Shown: piece after piece, positions 37,017 through 46,259 of the stretch | Position numbering within the stretch: the stretch's first letter is position 1 | Layout of the letters: every line of letters starts with the position of its first letter | NCBI RefSeq assembly: GCF_016801025.1 | Contig: NZ_CP068983.1 | Span: forward strand, 1,922,001 to 1,986,000 | DNA length: 64,000 nucleotides | DNA from: Paradevosia shaoguanensis | Lineage (GTDB): Bacteria; Pseudomonadota; Alphaproteobacteria; Rhizobiales; Devosiaceae | Reading direction: 5' to 3' | Position numbers and translations under genes: made by a program | The notes under the pieces: model-generated | The model's database searches: none | The model's input: only the letters and a program-made list of their open reading frames with translations | What the model was told of the DNA's origin: nothing

Positions 37017-38324
37017 TTGCCCAAAGAGAAGAACCCGCCGGGGCTCAAGCTCCGCCTCCTTGCCGCCGAACGGCTGCGCGCCGTGCTCGGCGGCAACAAT
37101 TTTGCCCCGTTCTCGGCCGCCGAGATCGCCGACAGTCGCGACCGCGCGCTGGCCAACCGGCTGGTGACGACGGCCCTGCGCCGCCATGGCCAGATCGACG
37201 TGGCGCTCGGCGAACTGCTCGACCGCGGCCTGCCCAAGAAGGCGGGCAGCTTCGAGGCCGTGCTGCGTCTCTCGCTTGCCCAATTGCTGTTCTTGCCGGA
37301 CCTGGGCGCCCACAGCGCGCTGTTCCTGGCGGTCGAAGCCGTCAAGGCCGACCCCAAGGCGCGCCACCTTGCGGGCCTCATGAATGCAGTGCTGCGCCGG
37401 GCGCAGGCCAATTCGGCGCGCCTGTCCGGGCTCGGCGACGACCTGCTGCTGCCCGCGGCCCTGCGCGCCCGCTGGGTGGAGGCCTATGGCGAGACCAATG
37501 TCGAGCGCTTCGCCACGGCGCTGCTCGAAGGCGCCCCGCTCGACCTGACCCTCAAGGCAGAGGATTCCGAACTCATCGAGGCCTTGGGCGCGACCCCGCT
37601 GGGCCTCGATACCGTGCGCATCGCCAGCCGCGACCGGCCGGTGGAAGCGCTCTTCGGCTATGACGAAGGCCGCTGGTGGGTGCAGGACGCCGCGGCGGCC
37701 GTGCCGGCCCGCCTGGTCACGGCCGATACCGGCGCACGCGTCGCCGATTTCTGCGCCGCCCCGGGCGGCAAGACCGCCCAGCTCGTCAATGCCGGCTATG
37801 CCGTGACCGCGCTCGACAGCGACGCCCAGCGCGTCGAACGGCTGACGGAAAACCTCAGCCGCCTCGGCTTTGCCGCCGAGATCGCCATCGGGGACGCCGC
37901 CAGCTTCCGCCCGGCCAGCCGGTTCGACGCAATCCTCCTCGATGCCCCCTGCACCGCCACCGGCACATTCCGCCGGCACCCGGAAGTCATCTGGCACCGC
38001 AGCGACAGGGACGTTGCGGGCCGCGCGCAGCTGCAGCGCCAGCTCCTTGCCAACGCCGTCGACTGCCTCAATCCGGGCGGAGTTCTTGTCTATTGCGTCT
38101 GCTCGCTGGAGCCGGAAGAGGGCGAGGAACAGGTGGCCTGGGTCGCAGAACACCTCAAATCGCTTGAACTCCTGCCCGTGGCCGCCGAAGAACTCGGCTG
38201 GCTGGCACCCGCCCTTCGGCCGGACGGCACCGTCCGCATCCACCCCGGGCTCGACCTTCCCGAGGGCGTCGAAGGCAGTATCGACGGGTTTTTTGTCGCA
38301 CGTTTCCGCCGTCTGGGCGGTTAG
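37017..38324 (+). CDS. rsmB: 16S rRNA m5C967-type methyltransferase (RsmB/Sun family)
   Basis: 435 residues with a NusB-like N-terminal domain (to about residue 140) and a SAM-dependent methyltransferase domain. Motifs: DFCAAPGGKTAQLVNAGYAVTALDSD for SAM, LLDAPCTATGTFRRHPEVIW with the first catalytic Cys, and GGVLVYCVCSLEPEEGEEQV with the nucleophile Cys. TTG start (PKEKNPPGLKLRLLAAERL), 6 bp after htpX. Confidence 0.92.
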   Translation: MPKEKNPPGLKLRLLAAERLRAVLGGNNFAPFSAAEIADSRDRALANRLVTTALRRHGQIDVALGELLDRGLPKKAGSFEAVLRLSLAQLLFLPDLGAHSALFLAVEAVKADPKARHLAGLMNAVLRRAQANSARLSGLGDDLLLPAALRARWVEAYGETNVERFATALLEGAPLDLTLKAEDSELIEALGATPLGLDTVRIASRDRPVEALFGYDEGRWWVQDAAAAVPARLVTADTGARVADFCAAPGGKTAQLVNAGYAVTALDSDAQRVERLTENLSRLGFAAEIAIGDAASFRPASRFDAILLDAPCTATGTFRRHPEVIWHRSDRDVAGRAQLQRQLLANAVDCLNPGGVLVYCVCSLEPEEGEEQVAWVAEHLKSLELLPVAAEELGWLAPALRPDGTVRIHPGLDLPEGVEGSIDGFFVARFRRLGG

Positions 38325-38399
38325 GGGTTGGAAAGTCTTTACCGGTTCTCTACGCCTCAGCGCTAGATTCTCCGGCCGGGGCTCTGAGAGGGCGCGTAT

Positions 38400-40049
38400 T
38401 TGTTGAGTGTGATTCGGTTCCTCGCATGGCGTTGGACCTCCGGGGCCATCGGCTATGCGGCGACCATGCCGCTTCTGCGCTGGACCTGGCAGGGCCTTTC
38501 CGAAGACGCCTTTGCCGGTTCCCTGCCCGAATTCCGGCCCGCCGATACCGAAACCGTCATCGACATGATGCAGGGCCGCTACCTGCTTGCCTCCAAGCTC
38601 GTGGATACCGAAGGCACGTCCCCGTTCTCGATCGATGTCGACCACGAGGACTGGCTGCAGGCGCTGCACGGCTTCGCCTGGCTTCGCCATTTCCGCGAAG
38701 TGCGCGATGAAGGCTCAAAGCGCTTCGCCCGCACGCTCGTGCTCGACTGGATCGGGCGCGAGGGCCAGTTCGACCCCGATAGCTGGGCGCCCGGTCTCAC
38801 CGCCCAGCGCGTGCTCAACTGGCTGCGCCATTATCCGCTGCTGACCGAGGGCGCCACGCCCGAACAGGCTTCGAGCATTGCCCGCGTGCTGGGCACGCAG
38901 GTGCAATCGCTCAAGGTCCGCGCCCGCTTCGTGACCGTGCCCCATGAACGCGCACTTGTCGCCGCAGCCCTGGTCGGCGCCGCGCTCTGCGACGACGAGG
39001 GGCGCGGGAACGTCGAGAAATACGCCACGCGCCTGCGCCAGGTCCTCGAAAAGCAGGTGGACGCCGATGGCCTTCACCGCTCGCGCAGCGCCCGCATTCA
39101 GCTGAACCTCCTCGTCGAGGCGGCAACCATCCGCCTGGCGCTCATCCGCGACCATGCCGACCTTGCGCACGAACTGGGTACGATCGTCGATGCCATGCAC
39201 GGCGCACTCGACACGCTGACGCTGGGTTCGGGCGAGCCGGCCTATTTCAACGGGACGGGGCAGATCGCCCATGACCTCCTGGTGGCAGTGCAGGCGCAGA
39301 GCCCCGAACGGCGGCGCGACGGCGGCAGCCGGCTGCTTTCGGGCTATGGCCGGCTGGTCTGCGGCCCCGCCACGCTTATCGCCGATGCCGGCCTCGTGCC
39401 CGACCTCGCCTTTTCGGGCGACGCGACGTCGAGCGCCATGGCCTTCGAATTTTCGCACGGCACCGAACTCATCGTCGGCAATTGCGGCCCGGCCCCGGCC
39501 GAACTGCCCGACAGCAAGCCGCTCTTCCGCGGCGGCACCGCCCATACCGGCCCGACCATCAATGCGCGCTCGGCCGACGAGCTCACCGAACGAGGGCCGC
39601 TCAACGGCTACCTGCGCAGCCTCGCCCCGGCGATCGAAGCGAGCCTCGATGCCGAGGAGCAATCCCTCGTGCTGCATACGGCAGGCTACGAGGCCGAATT
39701 CGGCGTGACACTGGAGCGGCGGATGACGCTGCTCAACGACGGCCGCACGCTGGTCGGCCAGGACAAGGCGCTCGTGGCGGGCGAAGAGGTTTCGGGTGTC
39801 GTGACGCTGCGCTTTCACCTGGCGCCTGGCGCCGAGATCTGGCACGGCACGAGCGAGAACATCGCCCGCGTCTACCTCTCGAGCGGCACCACCTGGACCT
39901 TCCTCTGGGAGGGTGCGGAGATGCGCGAGGAGGAGAGCGTGCGCCAATCGGCCCATTTCGGCCTCCACCGCACGCGCCAGATCGTGCTCGAGGCCCCGGT
40001 CGAGCCCGGGCACGAGATCGCCTGGATTTTCACCCTCGAAGAGGGCTGA
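38400..40049 (+). CDS. Heparinase II/III-family protein
   Basis: 549 residues. An alpha/alpha toroid (YWQALHGFAWLRHF-like WLQALHGFAWLRHFREV, then VLNWLRHYPLL) followed by the beta-sheet heparinase II/III domain (SGYGRLVCGPATLIADAG, LYSSGTTW-like YLSSGTTWTFLWEGAEM). Members in this conserved rsmB-purH context are chromosomal and of unknown polysaccharide specificity, so true heparinase activity is not implied. TTG start assumed; a GTG three codons later is also possible. Confidence 0.86.
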   Translation: MLSVIRFLAWRWTSGAIGYAATMPLLRWTWQGLSEDAFAGSLPEFRPADTETVIDMMQGRYLLASKLVDTEGTSPFSIDVDHEDWLQALHGFAWLRHFREVRDEGSKRFARTLVLDWIGREGQFDPDSWAPGLTAQRVLNWLRHYPLLTEGATPEQASSIARVLGTQVQSLKVRARFVTVPHERALVAAALVGAALCDDEGRGNVEKYATRLRQVLEKQVDADGLHRSRSARIQLNLLVEAATIRLALIRDHADLAHELGTIVDAMHGALDTLTLGSGEPAYFNGTGQIAHDLLVAVQAQSPERRRDGGSRLLSGYGRLVCGPATLIADAGLVPDLAFSGDATSSAMAFEFSHGTELIVGNCGPAPAELPDSKPLFRGGTAHTGPTINARSADELTERGPLNGYLRSLAPAIEASLDAEEQSLVLHTAGYEAEFGVTLERRMTLLNDGRTLVGQDKALVAGEEVSGVVTLRFHLAPGAEIWHGTSENIARVYLSSGTTWTFLWEGAEMREEESVRQSAHFGLHRTRQIVLEAPVEPGHEIAWIFTLEEG

Positions 40050-40120
40050 TCCCGGTTCACATTACCGCCCTGCCGTGCTAGCGAGCCCGCAGAATTTCCC
40101 AAATCTCTGGCGGTGATGCG

Positions 40121-41710
40121 ATGACGGACGGCGTGGTCAAGATCGGAAGGGCTCTGCTTTCGGTTTCCGACAAGGCGGGAATGGCCGACTTTGCCAGGGA
40201 CCTGGCGAGCCTGGGCGTCGAGCTGGTTTCAACCGGCGGCACCCACAAGCTCATCGCCGATGCCGGCGTCAAGGTCCGCGAGATTTCCGACCTCACCGGC
40301 TTTCCCGAGATGATGGACGGCCGCGTCAAGACGCTCCACCCCAAGGTGCATGGCGGCCTGCTCGCGGTGCGCGACAATGCCGAGCACAAGGCAGCGATGG
40401 AGGCACACGCCATCGCCCCGATCGATCTCGTCGTGGTCAACCTCTACCCCTTCGAGGCGACGGTCGCCAAAGGCGCCGACTACGACACCATCATCGAGAA
40501 CATCGATATCGGCGGGCCGGCCATGATCCGCTCGGCGGCCAAGAACCATGCCTTCGTGACCGTCATCGTCGACCCGGCCGACTATGCCGCGGTCATCGCC
40601 GCCATCCGCGCCGAGGGCGGCGTGCCCTATGCGCTGCGCCAGCGCCTCGCCGCCAAGGCCTATGCGCGCACGGCGGCCTATGACACGGCGATCTCGACCT
40701 GGTTCGCCAACGAGATCGGCTACCAGGACATTCCCTATCGCAGCTTTGCCGGCACGCTGCGCGAAGTGATGCGCTATGGCGAGAACCCGCACCAATGGGC
40801 GGGCTTCTATACCACGGGCGAACCGCGCCCGGGCGTTTCGACCGCGCGACAGGTGCAGGGCAAGACGCTCTCCTACAACAACATCAACGATACGGACGCC
40901 GCCTTCGAGCTGGTCTCGGAATTCGATCCCAGGGACAGCGCCGCCGTCGCCATCATCAAGCACGCCAATCCTTGCGGCGTCGCCGTGGCGGGCAATGTGG
41001 TGGATGCCTACAAGCTTGCCCTGCGCACCGACCCCGTGAGCGCCTTCGGCGGCATCGTCGCGGTCAATCGCGAGATCGACGCCAAGGCGGCCGAAGAGAT
41101 CGTGAAGGTCTTCACCGAAGTGATCGTGGCGCCCTCGGCGACGCAGGAGGCCATCGACATCATCGCGGCCAAGAAGAACCTGCGCCTGCTGCTGACCGGT
41201 GGCCTCGCCGACCCCAAGGCGGCGGGCCTCAATGTCCGCACCGTGGCCGGCGGCTTGCTGGTCCAGACGCGCGACAACAAGAATGTCGATGACACCGAGT
41301 TCAAGGTGGTCACCAGAAAGCAGCCAACGGCGCAGGAACTGGTCGACCTCAAGCTTGCCGCCAAGGTGGCCAAGCACGTCAAATCCAATGCCATCGTCTA
41401 TGTCCGCGACGGCGCCACGGTCGGGATCGGCGCCGGCCAGATGAGCCGCGTGGATTCGAGCCGCATCGCCTCGCGCAAGGCCGAGGACGCCGCCGAGGCA
41501 GCGGGGATCACCGAGAGCCTGACCAAGGGCTCGGCCGTGGCCTCCGATGCCTTCTTCCCGTTTGCCGACGGGCTGCTGGCGGCGGTGGAGGCCGGTGCCA
41601 CGGCGGTAGTGCAGCCGGGCGGCTCGATCCGGGATGACGAAGTGATCAAGGCGGCGGACGAAGCCGGGATCGCCATGGTGTTCACCGGGATGCGGCATTT
41701 CCGGCATTAA
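40121..41710 (+). CDS. purH: Bifunctional AICAR transformylase / IMP cyclohydrolase
   Basis: 529 residues catalysing the last two steps of IMP synthesis. N-terminal MGS-like cyclohydrolase domain ([57 protein letters not shown]) and C-terminal transformylase domain ([49 protein letters not shown]). Length typical of the family. Last gene of the rightward htpX-rsmB-heparinase-purH block. Confidence 0.97.
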   Translation: MTDGVVKIGRALLSVSDKAGMADFARDLASLGVELVSTGGTHKLIADAGVKVREISDLTGFPEMMDGRVKTLHPKVHGGLLAVRDNAEHKAAMEAHAIAPIDLVVVNLYPFEATVAKGADYDTIIENIDIGGPAMIRSAAKNHAFVTVIVDPADYAAVIAAIRAEGGVPYALRQRLAAKAYARTAAYDTAISTWFANEIGYQDIPYRSFAGTLREVMRYGENPHQWAGFYTTGEPRPGVSTARQVQGKTLSYNNINDTDAAFELVSEFDPRDSAAVAIIKHANPCGVAVAGNVVDAYKLALRTDPVSAFGGIVAVNREIDAKAAEEIVKVFTEVIVAPSATQEAIDIIAAKKNLRLLLTGGLADPKAAGLNVRTVAGGLLVQTRDNKNVDDTEFKVVTRKQPTAQELVDLKLAAKVAKHVKSNAIVYVRDGATVGIGAGQMSRVDSSRIASRKAEDAAEAAGITESLTKGSAVASDAFFPFADGLLAAVEAGATAVVQPGGSIRDDEVIKAADEAGIAMVFTGMRHFRH

Positions 41711-41856
41711 GGCTGGGAAAGCTGAGGGATTGGAGCCGCGCGGCGTGGGTCGCGCGGGCGGAGGTTGGGGCTCGCGCCCAACCTCGATCCGGCCCCGCAT
41801 GGGTAGGCCTCTGGCTCGGATGGTGGCCATAGGCATAAGACCTCACCACCTCCCCG

Positions 41857-41943
41857 ATCTTCCCCGGCCGCAGCGCCGGGGCATGGATGCCGCCACTCGG
41901 GGGGAGTGGGGCAATAGGCCCCGGCTCTCCGGCCGGGGAAGAT
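41857..41943 (+). repeat. Intact REP-like palindrome, unoccupied IS110 target site
   Basis: ATCTTCCCCGGCCG..., inner hairpin GCCGCCACTC/GAGTGG, then GCAATAGGCCCC-GGCTCT and CGGCCGGGGAAGAT. TAGGCCCC (41915-41922) and CCGGCTCT (41921-41928) are the left and right target halves around the CC core. The right half is identical to the site used by IS110 copy 1. The outer arms CTTCCCCGGCCG and CGGCCGGGGAAG are complementary. Confidence 0.82.
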
Positions 41944-41992
41944 CGAGTGCGTTGCGCGATTTGGCCGAAGTGACCTGCCGTCAGCAGCCCCG

Positions 41993-42193
41993 CTACGCCC
42001 GCCCCACACCCTCCTTGATGGCCATCAGCACAGCGCATTCGCTCAACAGCACGTCACGCTCATCACTGAGGTCGTCGCGAAACCGGCGGCATAACCCCTC
42101 GTAAAGCGCGCGCATCTGCGGCTCGGCGAGATACTTCCCCTCCATGCGCTCGCGCGTAGCGCGCAGTTCCTCGACGTCAGGGCGAACAGCCAT
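41993..42193 (-). CDS. Small hypothetical protein, 66 aa
   Basis: MAVRPDVEELRATRERMEGKYLAEPQMRALYEGLCRRFRDDLSDERDVLLSECAVLMAIKEGVGRA, predicted helical and cytoplasmic. AGGAG lies 7 bases before the ATG. It follows the TIM-barrel gene by 10 bp on the same strand, suggesting one transcript. No family known to me. Confidence 0.65.
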   Translation of the reverse strand: MAVRPDVEELRATRERMEGKYLAEPQMRALYEGLCRRFRDDLSDERDVLLSECAVLMAIKEGVGRA

Positions 42194-42203
42194 CGTGGAG
42201 CTC

Positions 42204-43031
42204 CTAAAGCGAAGCCCAAATCTCCCGCGCCAGTCTTGCCAGCGCAAGCGAATCCGCCCAGCGGTCGCCGAGGTCGATGCCGTCGGGGCCGGCCAGCGCA
42301 TAGGGTTGTGGTCCGAGCTCGCAGAGAAAGCTCAGCTCCCCACCACCCGGATTCCGCCGTTTCCAGCTCGCCATGCCCGTCTTCCACCAGTCCGCAAACT
42401 GATCGAGCCAGGGCTTGTTGACCGGCCAGGACAATTCGGCCTGTACCTGTTCGCTCGTGGCGACGCGGCCGTGAAAGGCGTGGGTGTGTTCGAGGATGAG
42501 CGCGATCTGCGCTTGCGTCTCTTCGCTCACCGGCAGCTCGATCTCGCGGCCGACGACATAATGGGAAAGATCGGCCGTCAGCTTGAGTGCCGGGAAAGCG
42601 TCGATGAGGTCGAGCGTCACCAGCAGGTCGTTGGTCATCCTCCCGCGATGCGTCTCGATATGGACCGGAAAATCCACCTCTTCGGCAAGCCGCTGCCAGC
42701 CCTCCAGAATCCTCGCCGATTCGGCGATTGCGCGTGGGCGCACATTGGGCTGGACGTTAAGGTGGTGGAGGCCGAATTCGGTGCCCCAGTCGAGCGCGGG
42801 CTTGAGGCTGTCGATGTCGGACGGCAGCGCCAGACCCTCGACGAGGAGACCATGCCCGCTCGCCAGGCGCGAAACTTCGCGGGCCGAATCGCGGTCGAGC
42901 CAGAGCGAACCCAGGCCATCGAAACCGGCCGCGGCGACGGTATCCACCTGCTCCGCCAGCGTCGCGCCGCGGGGCGGGTTCCTCAGGTTCTGCATGGTCC
43001 AGAGCGATTGCAGGACAATGAGCTTGTGCAT
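42204..43031 (-). CDS. Sugar phosphate isomerase/epimerase-like TIM-barrel protein
   Basis: 275 residues of the AP-endonuclease-2/xylose isomerase-like TIM barrel: [64 protein letters not shown] (metal Glu/His), [15 protein letters not shown] (Asp, His) and HTHAFHGRV. Substrate unknown; likely acts on a sugar-derived metabolite. Divergent from the M20 peptidase gene. Confidence 0.8.
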   Translation of the reverse strand: MHKLIVLQSLWTMQNLRNPPRGATLAEQVDTVAAAGFDGLGSLWLDRDSAREVSRLASGHGLLVEGLALPSDIDSLKPALDWGTEFGLHHLNVQPNVRPRAIAESARILEGWQRLAEEVDFPVHIETHRGRMTNDLLVTLDLIDAFPALKLTADLSHYVVGREIELPVSEETQAQIALILEHTHAFHGRVATSEQVQAELSWPVNKPWLDQFADWWKTGMASWKRRNPGGGELSFLCELGPQPYALAGPDGIDLGDRWADSLALARLAREIWASL

Positions 43032-43109
43032 GATTCTGGCGGCTTCCGGTCGGGGTGGCGTTGGCGTCCCCGATGTGTAATGTCACCGGCCAGCGGTTGA
43101 AAGCGAAGG

Positions 43110-44489
43110 ATGGATGCGATGGCCGATAAAGCTCAACTCGATGCAGTGCTGGCGCAGGTCGACAAGGATATCGACAAGAGCCTGGAGCGCCTGTTCGAGC
43201 TCCTGCGCATTCCCTCCATCTCCACCGATCCGGCCTATGCCGAGCATGTCCGCAAGGCCGCCGAATGGCTCAAGCGCGAGCTGGACGGGCTCGATTTCGA
43301 TGCCGGCGTGCGCGCCACGCCCGGCCATCCGATGGTTGTCGCCCACGGCAAGGGCGAGGGCCCGCATGTGCTGTTCTACGGCCATTACGACGTGCAGCCG
43401 GTCGATCCGATCGAACTCTGGGATACCGATCCCTTCGATCCGCAGCTCATCGACGGCCGCATCCGCGCTCGCGGCGCTTCGGATGACAAGGGCCAGCTGA
43501 TGACCTTCCTCGAAGCCTGCCGCGCCTGGAAGGCGGTGACGGGCAAGCTGCCGGTCAAGATTTCGATCCTGCTGGAAGGCGAGGAAGAATCCGGTTCGCC
43601 CAGCCTGCCGGGCTTCCTCGAAGAGGCCAAGGCCGAGCTCAAGGCCGATGTGGCGCTGGTCTGTGACACCGATATGTGGGACCCGCAGACGCCCTCGATC
43701 ACCACGATGCTACGCGGGCTCGTCGGCGAGGAGGTGGAAATCACCTGCGCCAGCCAGGACCTGCATTCGGGCATGTTCGGCAATGCCGCGCGCAACCCCA
43801 ACCAGGTGCTGGTCGATATCATCGCGAGCCTGCGCACCCCCGAAGGCGGCGTGGCCGTCGCCGGTTTCTATGACGGGGTCGCCGAAGTGCCCGAGAGCCT
43901 CAAGGCGCAATGGGCCGCTCTCGGCTTCGATGAAAAGAAGTTTTTGGGCGATGTCGGCCTTTCCCTCCCTGCCGGCGAGAAAGGCCGGCCGGTGCTCGAG
44001 CAGATCTGGGCGCGCCCGACCTGCGAGATCAACGGCATGATCGGCGGCTATACCGGCGAGGGCTTCAAGACCGTCATTCCCTCCAAGGCCAGCGCCAAGA
44101 TCTCGTTCCGCCTCGTTCCAGGCCAGGACCCGAAAAAGATACGCGAAGCGTTCCGCGCCCATGTGCGGGCCCGCGTGCCCGCCGATTGTGAGGTCGCCTT
44201 CAAGGAGCATGGCGGCAGCCCCGCCATCGCCCTGCCGCTCGACGGCAAGTTCCTCACCGCCGCCAAGGCGGCCCTGGCCGAGGAATGGGGCAAGGACACC
44301 GCGCTGACCGGCTCGGGCGGCTCGATCCCCGTGGTCGGCGAGTTCAAGCGCCGCCTCGGCATGGAATCGCTCATGATCGGCTTTGCGCTCATCGATGACC
44401 GCATCCATAGCCCGAACGAGAAATACAATCTCGAAAGCTACCACCGCGGCATCCGCTCCTGGGCCCGCGTACTCGCCTCGTTCGCCTGA
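43110..44489 (+). CDS. M20-family metallopeptidase (dipeptidase-like)
   Basis: 459-residue di-zinc aminoacyl hydrolase. Metal ligands appear in LFYGHYDVQP (His), GRGASDDKGQ-like RIRARGASDDKGQLMTFLEA (Asp), LEGEEESGSPSLPGFLEE (catalytic and bridging Glu) and VALVCDTDMWDPQ; the dimerisation lid contains LHSGMFGN and GMIGGYTGEGFKTVIPSKASAKISFRLVPGQ. C-terminal HSPNEKY supplies the last His. Typical length for the carnosinase-like subfamily. An ATG three codons in (43119) is an alternative start. Confidence 0.93.
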   Translation: MDAMADKAQLDAVLAQVDKDIDKSLERLFELLRIPSISTDPAYAEHVRKAAEWLKRELDGLDFDAGVRATPGHPMVVAHGKGEGPHVLFYGHYDVQPVDPIELWDTDPFDPQLIDGRIRARGASDDKGQLMTFLEACRAWKAVTGKLPVKISILLEGEEESGSPSLPGFLEEAKAELKADVALVCDTDMWDPQTPSITTMLRGLVGEEVEITCASQDLHSGMFGNAARNPNQVLVDIIASLRTPEGGVAVAGFYDGVAEVPESLKAQWAALGFDEKKFLGDVGLSLPAGEKGRPVLEQIWARPTCEINGMIGGYTGEGFKTVIPSKASAKISFRLVPGQDPKKIREAFRAHVRARVPADCEVAFKEHGGSPAIALPLDGKFLTAAKAALAEEWGKDTALTGSGGSIPVVGEFKRRLGMESLMIGFALIDDRIHSPNEKYNLESYHRGIRSWARVLASFA

Positions 44490-44522
44490 GTTTTTTGCGC
44501 TAAAACTCACCCCACCCCCGCA

Positions 44523-44607
44523 CTTCCCCGGCTTCAAGCCGGGGCCTATTGCACCCCTCCACCCGAGTGGAGACGTCCATGGGCCCCGGATCTCCGCCCC
44601 GGGGAAG
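44523..44607 (-). repeat. Intact REP-like palindrome, reverse orientation
   Basis: Read on the minus strand: CTTCCCCGGGGCGGAGATCC..., inner hairpin, GCAATAGGCCCC, GGCTTGAAGCCGGGGAAG. Same family as 6231, 25964 and 41857. The left IS110 target half TAGGCCCC is conserved, while the right half is CCGGCTTG, which neither copy's guide matches completely. Confidence 0.8.
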
Positions 44608-44730
44608 ATCGGAGTGGAGGCGGCGCAAGCGCTGGACGGTGTGCGCCAGCCTCGCCGCCGCCTTCCAAAACTCCCTCCCAACACCCTCTTGCGCTCGCTC
44701 AAAAACTGCGGCACAAATTCCGGGCTTTGA

Positions 44731-44742
44731 GAAAAGCTTTTC
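44731..44742. promoter_or_regulatory. LacI-type operator 1 of the sugar ABC/GH127 operon
   Basis: GAAAAGCTTTTC, perfect 12-bp palindrome. An extended copy lies 58 bp downstream. Both stand upstream of the substrate-binding protein gene. Confidence 0.75.
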
Positions 44743-44785
44743 CCAATTCGCCAGCGCCCACCATAGGCGTATCGGCGCCACCACA

Positions 44786-44803
44786 AAGGAAAAGCTTTTC
44801 CTT
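44786..44803. promoter_or_regulatory. LacI-type operator 2 of the sugar ABC/GH127 operon
   Basis: AAGGAAAAGCTTTTCCTT, perfect 18-bp palindrome with the central GC typical of LacI-family operators. The promoter probably lies between or over the two sites. The cognate regulator is likely the LacI gene at 48048-49076. Confidence 0.8.
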
Positions 44804-44856
44804 AGCGTCCGGGAAGAGGAGCCCGGGCGCAAGTTGAGACATCAGGGAGGAAACCA

Positions 44857-46107
44857 ATGCATCTGCCAAAAGTCATGGGATTTGCCGCGCTTGCGCTCGG
44901 CACGTCCGTCTTCGCCACGCTGCCGGCCCTCTCGGCCGAAACGCTGTCCATCTGGGTGCGCGCCTCGGGCGCCAATGCCGCCCAGCACCTCGTCGACCTC
45001 TGGAATTCGGGTCACGACGACAAGCTCGAGCTCACCGTCATCCCCGACAACCAGATGGTCACCAAGCTCGCCACGGGCGTGCAGGCGGGCGAAGTGCCCG
45101 ACCTCATCTCGTTCGATCTCATCTACATGCCCGACTTCATGAAGGCCGGGTTCCTCGAAGACCTCACCGCCGACCTCAAGGATGATCCCAACTATGCCGG
45201 CGTCGCCCAGGCCTACAAGGACATCGCCACCTATGAGGACAAGATCTACGGCGCCGGTTTCACCCCGGACGTCTCGATCCTCGTCTGGAACAAGGACCTC
45301 TTCCGCCAGGCCGGGCTCGATCCGGAAAAGGGCCCGGAAACCGTCCAGCAGCTCCACGAATATGCCACCAAGATCCACGCTCTGGGTGATGACATCTACG
45401 GCTTCTACTTCTCGGGCGCCTGCCCGGGCTGCAACATCTTCACCACCTCGCCCATGATGGTCGCTGGCGGCGCCAAGATCCTGCCGGCCAATCCGGGTGA
45501 CGAGCCGCTCCAGGGCGATGCCATCAAGACCGTGCTGACCGAATTCAAGGCCATGTGGGACGAGGGCCTCGTGCCCGAAAGCGCCGAAGCTGATACCGGC
45601 ACCAATTTCGTCGCCAACTTCTCGACCGGCAAGCTCGGCATCCAGGGCGCCGGCGGGTTCCTCATCTCGGACCTCAAGGCCAATGCCCCCAATATCGATT
45701 TCGGCGTCGGCTTCCTGCCGGGCGTCGAGCCGGGCCAGCACTCGGCCTTCGTGGGCGGCGACGTCATCGCCATCCCCAAGGGCTCCAAGCACGCCGATCT
45801 CGCCAAGCAGTTCATCAAGTGGGAGCTGACCGACGAGGCCCAGCTTGAAGGCCTGGCCAAGAACAACATCCTGCCGTCCCGCCCGGCCCTCGCCGACAAC
45901 AAGTATTTCGCCGAGGAACCGCGTGTCGTCACCACCGCCAAGGCGCTCGGCATCGGCTACGTGCCGTGGGTGTTCCACTTCAACGACATGGTCAACTCCG
46001 ATTCCAGCCCCTGGATCCAGATGCTGCAGACCGCGATCTTCGACGGCGACATCGATGGTGCCATCGCCACCGCCAAGGACGCCATGAAGCAGATCGCCTC
46101 CAACTAG
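44857..46107 (+). CDS. ABC sugar transporter, extracellular solute-binding protein (family 1)
   Basis: 416 residues. Signal peptide MHLPKVMGFAALALGTSVFATLPALSA, then the mature LSIWVRASGANAAQHLVDLWNSGHDDKLELTVIPDN. Family-1 features: VPDLISFDLIYMPDFMKAGFLEDLT, ILVWNKDLFRQAGLD, GGFLISDLKANAPNIDFGVGFLPG. AGGGAGG ribosome site. First gene of the importer operon behind two LacI operators; the GH127 gene downstream suggests arabinose-containing oligosaccharides as ligand (inference). Confidence 0.92.
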   Translation: MHLPKVMGFAALALGTSVFATLPALSAETLSIWVRASGANAAQHLVDLWNSGHDDKLELTVIPDNQMVTKLATGVQAGEVPDLISFDLIYMPDFMKAGFLEDLTADLKDDPNYAGVAQAYKDIATYEDKIYGAGFTPDVSILVWNKDLFRQAGLDPEKGPETVQQLHEYATKIHALGDDIYGFYFSGACPGCNIFTTSPMMVAGGAKILPANPGDEPLQGDAIKTVLTEFKAMWDEGLVPESAEADTGTNFVANFSTGKLGIQGAGGFLISDLKANAPNIDFGVGFLPGVEPGQHSAFVGGDVIAIPKGSKHADLAKQFIKWELTDEAQLEGLAKNNILPSRPALADNKYFAEEPRVVTTAKALGIGYVPWVFHFNDMVNSDSSPWIQMLQTAIFDGDIDGAIATAKDAMKQIASN

Positions 46108-46188
46108 CACGTAGTGCTTTGGACTTTGGGATCGCGACGCTGGTGAGATGTTCGCGATCCTGAACGGTTCGGGCCGCAGCCACCTCTT

Positions 46189-46228
46189 CACCTCCCCCTT
46201 GCGGGGGAGGTCGGGAGGGGGGTGAGCC
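46189..46228 (+). repeat. Intergenic repeat, second family, copy 2
   Basis: CACCTCCCCCTTGCGGGGGA then GGTCGGGAGGGGGGTGAGCC, matching 25826-25870. It lies between the binding protein and the first permease gene, where a hairpin could reduce read-through and favour the abundant binding protein. Confidence 0.65.
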
Positions 46229-46259
46229 AGGAACCCTGCATCTGACGGAGGACCCCAAA

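Noticed and set aside
35709-38690. Long open minus-strand frame opposite htpX and rsmB
   Set aside because: It is an antisense shadow of high-GC coding DNA; only its last 66 codons (DUF1674) are protein-like, with their own start.
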